Shown: positions 26,296 through 36,115 of the stretch, piece after piece | Layout of the letters: every line of letters begins with the position of its first letter | How positions within the stretch are numbered: position 1 is the stretch's first letter | From: Halobellus inordinatus | Lineage (GTDB): Archaea > Halobacteriota > Halobacteria > Halobacteriales > Haloferacaceae | Direction: 5' to 3' | Assembly (NCBI RefSeq): GCF_024464655.1 | Contig: NZ_JANHAV010000001.1 | Location: 682,001 to 746,000, forward strand | Length of the DNA: 64,000 nucleotides | Program-made: the position numbers and the translations under genes | Notes under the pieces: generated by a model | Seen by the model: only the letters and a program-made list of their open reading frames with translations | What the model was told of the DNA's origin: nothing | Databases searched by the model: none

Positions 26296-29261
26296 GTAAA
26301 ATACACGACGAGGAGAGCTTTGAGGACTTCATCGCATCCCACCTCGTGGAACATGGTGGGTACGAGCACTTGCCGTCCGAAGAGTTCGACCGGGAACAAG
26401 GGATCTTTCCCGACGTCGTCGTGTCCTTCGTCAAGGAAACGCAACCGGAGAAGTGGGAGAAGCTGGAAACCGCGTACAAAGGCAATGCGCGGAAGCGGTT
26501 CCTACAAGATCTCACGAGTGCGATGGAGGGCCGTGGTACACTCGAAGTGCTCCGGCACGGACTTCGGACCACTGGAACGACCATTAACCTCGCGGCCTTC
26601 AAGCCGAACACCGGACTGAATCCTGAAGTCCAGAAACGGTACGAAGCGAACCGTCTGGGCGTTACTCAACAGTTCTACTACTCGACGACTGACCCGAAGA
26701 AGAGCATCGACCTCGCGTTGAGTGTCAACGGAATCCCGGTGGCCACCGCGGAATTGAAGAACAAGTTTACCGACCAGAGCATCATCGATGCGAAGAGCCA
26801 GTACAAGTCTGACCGTGATCCCGGTGAACCTGCGCTAAAGTTCAAGCGAGGGACGCTGGTGCATTTCGCTGTTGACCAAGACGAGGTAGAGTACACGACC
26901 CAGTTAGACGGCGACGATACGCACTTCCTGCCGTTCAACAAGGGCCACGACGGCGGAGCCGGGAATCCCCCACGGGAGGACAGTCACCGGACGGCCTACC
27001 TTTGGGAAGAGGTCTGGGAGAAGGACAGCTGGATGGAGCTCCTCCAGCGATTCATTCACATCGACACTGAAGAGATCCGGAAGGGCGGCGTGAAGGTAGA
27101 CGAAGAGGAGACCATCATCTTCCCGCGGTACCACCAGCTAGAGTGCGTCCGGCAACTCGTGGACGCGTCACAGGAGAATGGCGCTGGAGAAGACTATCTG
27201 ATTCAGCACTCGACCGGTAGCGGGAAGAGTAAGTCCATCGCGTGGCTCGTCCACCGGCTCGTTTCACTCCATAACGACGCCGACGAAGCGGTCTTTGACG
27301 GCGTCGTCGTTGTCACGGACCGCACCGTACTCGACGAGCAGCTTCGGAACACCATCTACGAGCTGGACCACAAGACCGGCGTCGTTCACGCAATCAAGGG
27401 TGAACAGGGATCAAAGTCCCAGGAACTGGCGGAGGCCATCGAAGCGGGCAAGCCGGTCATCATCACCACATTGCAAACGTTCCCCCACGTCATTGAACAC
27501 GCAAAACGACTCCCCGAACGGGACTACGCCGTCGTCGTGGATGAGGCGCACAGTAGCCAGTCCGGTGAGATGGCCCACGAGATGAAGCAGATCCTCTCTG
27601 GCATCGACATCGACGAAGACGACGATGCCGAGGATCTCATCGTGAAGAGCGCGGAGACGCGGGGAAACCAGGAGAATCTCAGCTTCTTCGCGTTCACCGC
27701 GACACCGAAGGGCAAGACGCTGGAGGCATTCGGAACCGTCCCCGAGGATGGCGATAAGCCAGAGCCGTTCCACGTCTACTCGATGCGCCAGGCCATCGAA
27801 GAAGGGTTCATCCTCGACGTCCTGCAGAACTACACGACGTACGAGACGTTCTACAACATTGCGAAGGTCATCGAGGAAGACCCGCAGGTCCCCCAGAAGA
27901 AGGCAGTGAAGGCGGTCTCGAAGTTCCTGAAGCTACACCCCCACAACATCTCACAGAAGGTCGAAATCATTGTCGAGCATTTCCGCGAACACACGCAGCA
28001 CAAGATCGGCGGGAAGGCGAAGGCGATGGTCGTGACGTCCTCACGTGTCCACGCTGTGCGATACAAGAAGGCAATTGACGAGTACATCGAGAAGAACGGA
28101 TACGATCTGAACGCACTCGTCGCCTTCAGTGGTACCGTCGAGGATGACGGCTTCGAGTACACCGAGAAGGGGATGAACGACGGAATCAAGGAATCAGAGC
28201 TCCCCAACAAGTTCGACACTCCGGAGTATCAGGTTCTCGTCGTCGCCGACAAGTACCAGACTGGGTTCGATCAGCCGCTTCTACACACGATGTACGTGGA
28301 CAAGAAGCTCTCCGGGATTCAAGCGGTGCAGACGTTGTCCCGGTTGAATCGTACGCATCCAGGGAAGGAAGATACGTTCGTCCTCGATTTTGAAAACGAC
28401 CGCGACGACATCTATAACGCATTTCAGCCCTACTACGAGAAGACTACCATCGACGAAACGACTGACCCACAGCACATCTACCAATTAGAGTCAGAGCTGA
28501 ACGCCTTCCAGATATACACCCAGCAAGAGGTAGATCAGTTTGCAGAGGCGTTCTTTAGCCCGGAAAACAAGGGAACCGAGCAAGCACACGCGAAGCTGAG
28601 CAGCCACATTCAGCCTGCCCGCGACCGATTCATGGTCGCCGACGAGGAGACACAAAACGAGTTCCGTTCGAAACTCCGTTCGTTCCTTCGACTCTACAAG
28701 TTTCAATCGCAAGTCGTCAGCTACGCTGATACCACGTTAGAGAAGCTGTACACCTTCGGTCGTTTCCTATACAAGGAGCTTCCGCGGGATTCCAGTGAGT
28801 CCCGGGTAGAGTTCAACGATGAGCTTGCACTCCAGTACTACCGACTAGAAAAGTCGGATGAGGGTAGTATTGAACTCGGCTCAAGCGGCGGTGAAGGAGT
28901 ATCTGTACCGACGGAGACCGGTACGGGTAGTCAGGAGGATGAGGAGGTCGAACTTTCGACTATCGTGGAGAAGATCAATGAGGAGCTGGGTACGGACTTT
29001 ACCGAAGCGGATCAGCTCTTCCTTGATCAGATTAAAGAAGATGCACTTGAGGACGATCACCTCCGTCGGTCCGCACAGGTGAACAGCAGAGAGAACTTCG
29101 CACTTGAGTTCGATGACGCATTGACCGAGATGTTTATCGACCGGATGGATCAGAACCAGGAGTTGTTCGCTAAGTTCATGGATAACGAGGAAGTACAAGA
29201 GGCGATCACCAAGCATCTCCGGCGCGAAGTCTACAAGGAGAGCCAGACTGCGAGTAGTTGA
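26292..29261 (+). CDS. hsdR: Type I restriction endonuclease R subunit
   Basis: A 989-residue protein. The nuclease active site is Asp 140 (SIDLALSV), Glu 154 and Lys 156 (TAELKNKF) in the N-terminal domain. The translocase motor has Walker A STGSGKSKSI near residues 304-313, DEAH near 416-419 and motif III FTATPKGK, then the second RecA domain with DKYQTGFDQP and QTLSRLNRTH. The C-terminal helical domain contacts the M/S subunits. ATP-driven translocation and cleavage of unmodified DNA is the known role. ATGA overlaps the M-S fusion gene, so all needed subunits come from two genes. Confidence 0.95.
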   Translation: MSKIHDEESFEDFIASHLVEHGGYEHLPSEEFDREQGIFPDVVVSFVKETQPEKWEKLETAYKGNARKRFLQDLTSAMEGRGTLEVLRHGLRTTGTTINLAAFKPNTGLNPEVQKRYEANRLGVTQQFYYSTTDPKKSIDLALSVNGIPVATAELKNKFTDQSIIDAKSQYKSDRDPGEPALKFKRGTLVHFAVDQDEVEYTTQLDGDDTHFLPFNKGHDGGAGNPPREDSHRTAYLWEEVWEKDSWMELLQRFIHIDTEEIRKGGVKVDEEETIIFPRYHQLECVRQLVDASQENGAGEDYLIQHSTGSGKSKSIAWLVHRLVSLHNDADEAVFDGVVVVTDRTVLDEQLRNTIYELDHKTGVVHAIKGEQGSKSQELAEAIEAGKPVIITTLQTFPHVIEHAKRLPERDYAVVVDEAHSSQSGEMAHEMKQILSGIDIDEDDDAEDLIVKSAETRGNQENLSFFAFTATPKGKTLEAFGTVPEDGDKPEPFHVYSMRQAIEEGFILDVLQNYTTYETFYNIAKVIEEDPQVPQKKAVKAVSKFLKLHPHNISQKVEIIVEHFREHTQHKIGGKAKAMVVTSSRVHAVRYKKAIDEYIEKNGYDLNALVAFSGTVEDDGFEYTEKGMNDGIKESELPNKFDTPEYQVLVVADKYQTGFDQPLLHTMYVDKKLSGIQAVQTLSRLNRTHPGKEDTFVLDFENDRDDIYNAFQPYYEKTTIDETTDPQHIYQLESELNAFQIYTQQEVDQFAEAFFSPENKGTEQAHAKLSSHIQPARDRFMVADEETQNEFRSKLRSFLRLYKFQSQVVSYADTTLEKLYTFGRFLYKELPRDSSESRVEFNDELALQYYRLEKSDEGSIELGSSGGEGVSVPTETGTGSQEDEEVELSTIVEKINEELGTDFTEADQLFLDQIKEDALEDDHLRRSAQVNSRENFALEFDDALTEMFIDRMDQNQELFAKFMDNEEVQEAITKHLRREVYKESQTASS

Positions 29262-29381
29262 ACAGATTATGGGCGGTTTCCAGTCACCTCAGTTGATTAC
29301 TCTGTTCTGGTAAGATCGGTCTGAAATGGAGTATAACTACGTACCGGTTACTCTTTTTAGGCTACTCTGTCAGGATAGGAT

Positions 29382-32300
29382 ATGTTCGATTCTCAGGGCG
29401 AGTCGTATTACCGTGCTCAGTTTCTTGTTGATCGGTTCAAGGAGCGGGAAGAGCCGTCGTGGGAAGCGCTGAAGGAATCTGCTGAGCAAACGACTCGGGT
29501 CGTCCGGAGTACTGTCGAGAATCTGGTTGAAGAGCGAGAGCGGATTGGGGATCAGGAACTGAAGACGCTGTATCACTTGTGTCAGAACAGCAGTGATGGG
29601 CGGTCGGCTGAGGACAAGCGGGAGCTTGTTCGTCAACTTGGCTTGTCTGATGGCAAGACTGAGCAGATTGTCGATGATATTGATGCGTCTGTTGGAAGCG
29701 TTGGCCAGAGTATGACGAATCCCCCGATACATGTGGGTGGAAAAGATGACGAGTTTCCCGAGTTGGAACGGGATTTGCATGAGTGCTTTGCTCGGATTGT
29801 TGAGGACTATGAGGCTGAATCGGAGTTAGTCGATGCGGTGCGTGAGATCTTGACGATTGACTTTTATGGGGTTCAGTCCGGCCGCATCTCGCCGATATTC
29901 CATTACTTGGCTCCTGATCTTTTCCCAGTTATCAACGGGCGGTCTTGTGACGGAATGGAGTTGATGACCGGTGAGCAGGTGAGTCAGGAACTGAGTGATT
30001 ACTTGGATGAGCGTGAGAGGTTCCTTGAGGTTCGAGAAGAGTTCTCGTTCGAGAGCCATTTCCGTGAGTTAGATTACTTCCTTCACTGGGTACAATCGAC
30101 CGATAACGTATGGTCTGAGGTGCTCAGGGAAGGGGTTTCTCGGAACGCGTGGCAGGTACAACCTGGGACGAACCAGCATTCGTATCCAGAAAAGCTCTGG
30201 CCGATCTGGATAGAACGGAATGTGATTTCGGTGGGGTGGGATATTGGACCACTGAGCCAGGTCTCTACTGATGAGTTGAATTCGCAGAGCAAAACGCTCG
30301 TAGAGCGGATGTCTCCTGGGGATATCGTGGTCGCCAAAGGAGGTCATCATGACCTGTTGGGGCTCGGTGTCGTGACGCCTGATGGGTACGAGTACGTGGG
30401 TGGTACGGATCGTGAGATCGCGTTCTCTAATGAAGGTGAATCAGACACGCATCCATGTATCAGACACGTTGAGTGGATCTTTACGCGAAGCGTTTCTGAC
30501 GCAGTGGATATCCAGGATTGGGGAGTTTCAAAGCAGTTCGACAACCGGACAGTCGTGGCGTACGATTGTTTTGAGGAACTTCGAGGACTTCTGGCGAGGA
30601 ATCTTCCAGCGGAAACACTCTCTCCACTGCAGCGTCTTGAGGATACTAGTGTAGATTTTGCTACGCGGAGTTTCTTCATCTTGCAAACGGGGAGTGACGA
30701 GTGGGAGGATGAGCCTGCTGAGCAGTATCATTTCAAAATGGGGATCCCTGGTTCGCGGAAGCTGGGGGATGCTGAGACTGCCCGTGTGTTATACTTGGAA
30801 GATGGAGACATCTATGCGAGGGCACGGATTGTTGGGATTCACGAGGAAGAGCGTGGTGATGAGACGCACTGCTTCGCGGATGTTGAGGAGTACGAGGAGT
30901 TGGATTCGGTTGATGTGAATTCAGTGCGTGGGGAGTTTGAGAGCTCTATTTCTCTCCAGCATCCGATTATTGAGATCACGGGCCGTGATTATCGGACGGT
31001 TGTGGAGTCGGGGATGTCCACGCGGTACTTCTGGGTGAACGCAGAAGCTACTGACTGGCAACAGGACGGGGGTGAGGCGTTCTATCCGGTTACGGGTTCA
31101 TCTGGTGGGAAACGTCGGAATCAGGAGGCGTATCAAAAGGCGCAGCCGGGTGATGAGGTGCTGGTATATCAGATATCGCCCGAAAAACGTGTTGTTGGCC
31201 GAGCCCATGTGGCTCGTGGATTACACGAGGAATCTGTAGAAGAGAGTGAGGAGCCGGTAGATGGGATTACCCTTCGTTGGGAGGAATCTGTGGAGGGGGT
31301 GAGTTGGGGCGAAATAGAGTCGGACCCGGAATTGGAAGCTAGTAGACTCGTCGAGTCGGACAACAGTTTCGTTGTTACTGAACTTACGGAGCGGGAGTAC
31401 GATAGGATTCTGGAGTTGACTCGTAAAACGACGTTCGGTGATTTCGCTGACGAGCTTGAGGTACCGAATGAAGAGATCACTGTGGATCGGAAGAATTTGT
31501 ACTTCCCAGACGGGGCGGATGATGAGCAAGGGGAGTGGGGCCGAATCCAGTCCCGGATAGAGCGAGCGCTTGCGAATGGGAATCACGTGTTGCTGTTTGG
31601 CCCGCCGGGAACGGGGAAGACCAAGCTTGCCAGGCAGGTGTGTGAAGACACAGTCGGGGACGATTATGAGCTTGTGACGGCGTCAGCTGATTGGTCTACG
31701 TTCGATACCGTTGGTGGATATCAGACGACGTCGCAGAATACGCTTGAATTCGAACCGGGGATTGTGCTGGATCGGTTCCAGGACGATACTGATGGATCGC
31801 CGACGAACGAGTGGCTCATCATTGACGAACTTAATCGGGCTGATATCGACAAAGCGTTTGGTTCGCTGTTTTCTGCATTAACTGGTGAGAGTGTCACGTT
31901 ACCGTTTGACGGGCCGAATGAGGAACCGATTCAGATCCTCGATGCGTCGCAGACGGACGTGGAGGTAGATTTGAATCGGTTCTATATCCCGGAGGATTGG
32001 CAGATGATTGCGACGATGAACACGCTTGACAAGACTTCGTTGTATGAGATGAGTTATGCGTTTATGCGGCGATGGGCGTTCATTCCAGTCGGGATCCCTG
32101 AGCTTCCTGAGCGGGCGGATGAGGATGATTCCGAGTTAGAAGACTTGGTTGAGGAGTATGTGAAGGTGTGGGCGACTGATAGGAGCGTCCCTGAAGCTGA
32201 ACAACATTACGAGCCGGTGGGTCGGATTTGGCGGGCCGTGAACGAGGAGCGGTCAATTGGGCCTGCGATTGTGGAGGATATCTATGAGTACGTTGCAGCG

Positions 32301-32498
32301 GCACCAACTCGTGAGGACGCAGATTACGTGTCACCGCTGATTATGTACGTGTTCCCGCAGTTGGAGGGGCTACGTCGGAACGAGTTAGAAGGCCTGATCG
32401 AGCAGCTTGACTCGATTGTGGATGATGGGTCTGGAGAGTTGTGGACGGTTGCGCGAGACTTTTTCCAAGTGGATCTGCAGCCGAGTGACGAGGAGTGA
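29382..32498 (+). CDS. mcrB: McrB-type AAA+ GTPase with multiple N-terminal reader modules
   Basis: A 1038-residue protein. The C-terminal AAA+ motor has Walker A GPPGTGKTKLA near residues 739-749, Walker B WLIIDELNRAD near 810-820 and a sensor region (MIATMNTLDKTSLYEM). It is the McrB motor, which uses GTP in the characterised enzyme. Upstream are an N-terminal helical domain, an EVE/PUA-like segment around WPIWIERNVISVGWDI (near residue 270), a second strand-rich module (FFILQTGSDEWEDEP, near 430), and an EVE domain (YFWVNAEATDWQQDGG, near 547-562). EVE domains bind modified bases, so recognition of modified DNA is expected. It pairs with McrC 6 bp downstream. Confidence 0.9.
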   Translation: MFDSQGESYYRAQFLVDRFKEREEPSWEALKESAEQTTRVVRSTVENLVEERERIGDQELKTLYHLCQNSSDGRSAEDKRELVRQLGLSDGKTEQIVDDIDASVGSVGQSMTNPPIHVGGKDDEFPELERDLHECFARIVEDYEAESELVDAVREILTIDFYGVQSGRISPIFHYLAPDLFPVINGRSCDGMELMTGEQVSQELSDYLDERERFLEVREEFSFESHFRELDYFLHWVQSTDNVWSEVLREGVSRNAWQVQPGTNQHSYPEKLWPIWIERNVISVGWDIGPLSQVSTDELNSQSKTLVERMSPGDIVVAKGGHHDLLGLGVVTPDGYEYVGGTDREIAFSNEGESDTHPCIRHVEWIFTRSVSDAVDIQDWGVSKQFDNRTVVAYDCFEELRGLLARNLPAETLSPLQRLEDTSVDFATRSFFILQTGSDEWEDEPAEQYHFKMGIPGSRKLGDAETARVLYLEDGDIYARARIVGIHEEERGDETHCFADVEEYEELDSVDVNSVRGEFESSISLQHPIIEITGRDYRTVVESGMSTRYFWVNAEATDWQQDGGEAFYPVTGSSGGKRRNQEAYQKAQPGDEVLVYQISPEKRVVGRAHVARGLHEESVEESEEPVDGITLRWEESVEGVSWGEIESDPELEASRLVESDNSFVVTELTEREYDRILELTRKTTFGDFADELEVPNEEITVDRKNLYFPDGADDEQGEWGRIQSRIERALANGNHVLLFGPPGTGKTKLARQVCEDTVGDDYELVTASADWSTFDTVGGYQTTSQNTLEFEPGIVLDRFQDDTDGSPTNEWLIIDELNRADIDKAFGSLFSALTGESVTLPFDGPNEEPIQILDASQTDVEVDLNRFYIPEDWQMIATMNTLDKTSLYEMSYAFMRRWAFIPVGIPELPERADEDDSELEDLVEEYVKVWATDRSVPEAEQHYEPVGRIWRAVNEERSIGPAIVEDIYEYVAAAPTREDADYVSPLIMYVFPQLEGLRRNELEGLIEQLDSIVDDGSGELWTVARDFFQVDLQPSDEE

Positions 32499-32504
32499 TT
32501 TAGG

Positions 32505-33896
32505 ATGGCGAAGACGAGCGAGGATGCGTTACTCGATGCGGTTGCGGATGATTTCCACACGTACCTTCGGAAGGGGGTTCGGTTTGACCGAGTAATCGGT
32601 TCAGCGCATTCGGATCTTGAGATAGACGATATCGAAACTCTGCTTCGGATTCACTTCGTGTTGACGGAAGCTGAAACAGATGATGAGGATGTCGGCGTGT
32701 TGGACTTTATGCGGGAATTGGAAGCACGTATCCGCCGGATGAAGACGACGACCTCGCCAGAGGCATACGAGTATCATGGCGAGGTGCGCGGGCGGATCGA
32801 TTGGCAAGGGACAGTGAAGACTCGTGCAAGGGCGGGGCGACTTAGTGAGCCGATCTTCGTGTGTAACCAATCAGAGGAACATTACAATATCGATGAGAAT
32901 CTCGTGTTGAAGCGGTTGCTAACCGTTATTCACGAGATTGTGACGGAAGATCTGGAGTACGCGGTAGACAACCCAGATGGCTATGGATGGCTCGGTCCGT
33001 GGGTTAACTCAGACAGCGAGATCGCCGTAGAGGCTGAGTCTGCAGTAGAGATGCTTGACCGTATCTATGAAGAGAATATCTATCTACAGCGCATCAACGT
33101 CGAGGAGACAGATATCACGGACCGGACTATTGAATCGGTGAAGCGATCTCGGTCAAGATTCTATCAGGAGGCTGCTATTCTACTGGACAGGTATCGGCAG
33201 TTGGTGAATCAAGAACTGGATAGCGATAAGGCACGCGAGATTCTGAATCACACGATCATTGCGCCAGAGAAGACAGAGGTTCTGTTCGAATTGTACTGGG
33301 TATTCCGCGTGTTAGACGCCTATGAGGGAGTACAGTATCGTATATTGACTGACAGTAGGGAAAGCCCGTCGACAATCGCTACTTGGGAACAAGACGGATT
33401 CCGGTTTAGGTTGTCGCACGATTCAACGGGAGAGAAACTCACGTTCAATGAGTCAGTAGGAGATGAGGAGCTCGACCAGGATGGGTATTTGTTCCGAATG
33501 AATGAGGTTCTGGCTCGGTGGCAATCTTTGTCTGAGCAGATGCTGGATCGGAGTGGGAGCGGTTCGCTGTGGGGTGGCCGTCCAGACATCGTTTTGGAAC
33601 GGTACCAGGCAGAGGAATCGGGTGATTGGGTACTGGATCAGGTGTTTATTGGAGAGGTGAAATACACTCAGAGTCTCGATTATGCTGCGACTGGGCTACG
33701 TGAATTACTGGAATATATGGCGTTTGTGAGACGTGCTGCAACGGATGAGTACGTCGAAGCCCCAGAGAATATTCTTGATTCGGTTGACGTCAAAGGCCTG
33801 TTGTTCGTGGACGATTTGGGTCGAGAGATACCATCGAACCCCGAGGAGAAGATCGAGATCGTACAGTACCCTGAATCGCCAGATCAGGTCTTTTAG
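32505..33896 (+). CDS. mcrC: McrC-type PD-(D/E)XK nuclease subunit
   Basis: A 463-residue protein. The N-terminal part contacts the McrB ring in the known complex. The C-terminal nuclease has Asp 361 (GRPDIVLE) and Glu 384/Lys 386 (GEVKYT), the expected D...ExK triad. It follows McrB by 6 bp and has comparable codon use. Together they should restrict modified DNA. The end overlaps the end of the convergent exonuclease gene by 4 bp. Confidence 0.9.
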   Translation: MAKTSEDALLDAVADDFHTYLRKGVRFDRVIGSAHSDLEIDDIETLLRIHFVLTEAETDDEDVGVLDFMRELEARIRRMKTTTSPEAYEYHGEVRGRIDWQGTVKTRARAGRLSEPIFVCNQSEEHYNIDENLVLKRLLTVIHEIVTEDLEYAVDNPDGYGWLGPWVNSDSEIAVEAESAVEMLDRIYEENIYLQRINVEETDITDRTIESVKRSRSRFYQEAAILLDRYRQLVNQELDSDKAREILNHTIIAPEKTEVLFELYWVFRVLDAYEGVQYRILTDSRESPSTIATWEQDGFRFRLSHDSTGEKLTFNESVGDEELDQDGYLFRMNEVLARWQSLSEQMLDRSGSGSLWGGRPDIVLERYQAEESGDWVLDQVFIGEVKYTQSLDYAATGLRELLEYMAFVRRAATDEYVEAPENILDSVDVKGLLFVDDLGREIPSNPEEKIEIVQYPESPDQVF

Positions 33897-34630
33897 GTGA
33901 TTTCAGCTGCTGTCCGGCGATACGTTTCGTCGAGGGTCGGGCCGCCGAGTGTAGTATAAAGATCTACGAGGTCGGCAACGTCGCTCGTGCAGTAATCGGT
34001 GAGGAGTTGGGTGAGTTCGCGGTGGACACTGGTAGATTCGATGCCAGCCTCGACGTTGTCGACGTACCGTTCACCTAGAACCTGGCCGATGTGTTTTCCT
34101 TGGACAGCAGATCCGTCAATCTGCGAGAGGTATGTCTCTGGGAAGTCATAATCGTCGTACCAGACACTATCGTTGTTTATCTCCGTGATTTTGTATGCTT
34201 TCCAGTCGGGGAGGATGTGCTGGTCATCCCACAGTTCCTCAGAGTACTCGTCTGCTGCTGCGAGGGCGACATCGACGTGATTCTCAAATAGCCTCTCCGT
34301 GCGGCCTCGGTAATTGTGATCGGTAGCGGCGTCTATTTCTCTGGCCCAGTTGAGTAGATGCTTACCGTCGAACCAAGTACCATTGTAGGTGAGTAGTCGC
34401 TCGACGTTCTGCTTGTCGCACCACTCGAACATTCGTTGGTAGAGGTCGATGGTATGGGCGTCATCCCAGTTCCCACGACGGAACAGAACCTCGGTTTCAG
34501 GGCTTTCTTCCAGATTATCAGCGTACGCGAGACTGACAGCAAACCATTCGTAGTACTGCGTGCCGTTCGAGTTCTCGGGTGGTTCTTCGAATGGGCTCGC
34601 AGTTTCGATGTCAAGTACGAGCGTCCCCAT
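33893..34630 (-). CDS. DEDD-family 3'-5' exonuclease (RNase H fold)
   Basis: A 245-residue protein. Exo I is VLDIETASPF (Asp 7, Glu 9), exo II YNGTWFDGKHLL, and exo III around YCTSDVADLVDLY near residue 220, where Tyr and Asp are four apart, suggesting the DEDDy type. It belongs with predicted RNase H-like exonucleases such as YprB. It starts one base after the stop of the GHKL-ATPase/metallopeptidase-like gene, forming a tight two-gene operon. Together they could be a two-component defence module. Confidence 0.75.
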   Translation of the reverse strand: MGTLVLDIETASPFEEPPENSNGTQYYEWFAVSLAYADNLEESPETEVLFRRGNWDDAHTIDLYQRMFEWCDKQNVERLLTYNGTWFDGKHLLNWAREIDAATDHNYRGRTERLFENHVDVALAAADEYSEELWDDQHILPDWKAYKITEINNDSVWYDDYDFPETYLSQIDGSAVQGKHIGQVLGERYVDNVEAGIESTSVHRELTQLLTDYCTSDVADLVDLYTTLGGPTLDETYRRTAAEIT

Positions 34631-34631
34631 A

Positions 34632-36020
34632 TTACGAGATCGCCTCCACGCCGACTTGCCCGAGTAAGTCTGTTAGTACGTTCTCGAATTCTCGTGTCTG
34701 GTCGGGGAACGGAGTTCTGGTGTGTGCGAGTTCGTGAAGAAAGACGCCGATGAACTCTGCTTGATCGGCTAAGACATCGCGGTGTACGATGATTCGTTGT
34801 TCACCGGGCTGGTGAAGGCCGCGAGTCTGGTCATCGTCAGTTGCGCGGAATTGGCTCGCTATGCGGTAGTCGTAGTTCTGCGGGCGTCCAACTATCTGGA
34901 GAACGTCCTCTCGTGAATCCCACGTAGCCTGCTCTTCTGAAGTGAGTGAGGACTCCTCAACCCAGTCGAACTCGAAACTGTCGTTGTATTCGTTCTCGTA
35001 GACGGTGACGTCTCGGATTTGGTTTCCATCTACGTCAGCAGTATCCGAGAGTTCATCTCGAATCCGATCTGGGACCGTCACAACGGAGTGCCCATCGTCT
35101 TTGGCGTGATCGAGTAGGTCCCGATGCTTCTGCTGTTCATCGACGGTCGTGACGACTACCTCTTGTCTGGCGTTCAGAATCCGGACCGCGTGCAATTGGA
35201 TTGGTTTCCATCCGAGCTCATCGTGCGTTTCACCGTCGGTAAACCGTTGTAGGTCATCAACGAGGCGTCTAGCGACGGCCTCAGAATCACACGCCTGTAG
35301 TATCTTTTTCACGCGAGACGTGTACGCGGTTCGACCGACGTTAGATCGCTCACGGTTCAGCGCGTCACGGATTTTCTTCGTAGTGTTCGTGATGTCGTAC
35401 GAGAACAGGAAGTTCGGCTCTTCAGCAACTTTGAGGCCGGTAACGTACACTCCCGCGTCCTCCCCCTCTTGGACCTGGTAGACATCACCGAATCCAGTGG
35501 ATTCTAGGATTTCGAGGTCTGAGTACCGGATAAAGTTCGATTTTGCGTCCTCGATTGCCGTCTGAGAAATCCCATCAAGAACGACGTCTGTTCCCTCGAT
35601 ATCTACCTGAGGCGGTTCAATATTCACGTGGAGAGTGGAGATCTCCTCGAAGCCGTGCTTCGGAGCTTCTTCGATTGTAAACGTATTGTATGAGGAGTGA
35701 ATGGTGACTTCGATTCCATGCCGATGGAATGTCGCAAGAGCGTCTTTCAACCCGACACCAAACTTTCCGATGACAGTATCGGGGTTGGCCAGTTTTTCGT
35801 CGTCTTCTGATTGCGTGAGATGCTCATAACGCAGACCACGGCCGTAGTCCCGGATGTGCCAACGACCCTCTTCGTCCTGTAACACCTCGGGATCAGATCC
35901 GCCAGTGAGTGCCTGTTCGTCGAGGGCGTTCGCTAGAATTTCACGGGTAGCATCGGCTGGTCCCCATGCCTCAAGTACTTCCTCCATATTCAAATCGAAC
36001 TTTCCAGTTTGAGTCGCCAT
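34632..36020 (-). CDS. GHKL ATPase fused to an HExxH metallopeptidase-like domain
   Basis: About 462 residues. The N-terminal GHKL fold has the N-box REILANALDEQ (Glu 27, Asn 31), the G1 box RDYGRGL (58-62) and the G2 box GKFGVGLKDAL (85-95), as in Hsp90/MORC/histidine-kinase-type ATPases. The C-terminus has HELAH at 429-433 with an acidic FEN near 445-447, resembling zinc-peptidase ligands. The central domain is unrecognised. I chose ATG 36020; the longer frame upstream has no homology-like content. GHKL proteins of MORC type occur in bacterial defence loci; peptidase activity here is inferred. It shares an operon with the DEDD exonuclease. Confidence 0.7.
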   Translation of the reverse strand: MATQTGKFDLNMEEVLEAWGPADATREILANALDEQALTGGSDPEVLQDEEGRWHIRDYGRGLRYEHLTQSEDDEKLANPDTVIGKFGVGLKDALATFHRHGIEVTIHSSYNTFTIEEAPKHGFEEISTLHVNIEPPQVDIEGTDVVLDGISQTAIEDAKSNFIRYSDLEILESTGFGDVYQVQEGEDAGVYVTGLKVAEEPNFLFSYDITNTTKKIRDALNRERSNVGRTAYTSRVKKILQACDSEAVARRLVDDLQRFTDGETHDELGWKPIQLHAVRILNARQEVVVTTVDEQQKHRDLLDHAKDDGHSVVTVPDRIRDELSDTADVDGNQIRDVTVYENEYNDSFEFDWVEESSLTSEEQATWDSREDVLQIVGRPQNYDYRIASQFRATDDDQTRGLHQPGEQRIIVHRDVLADQAEFIGVFLHELAHTRTPFPDQTREFENVLTDLLGQVGVEAIS

Positions 36021-36115
36021 GGTGGCGCATATCAAGCAACCGGAATAAGCGTTCCCACGAGTTCGAATGCTCACCAGTTGAGTTGCTCCGTGTGGAAATC
36101 CAAGGAGTAGAAGAG

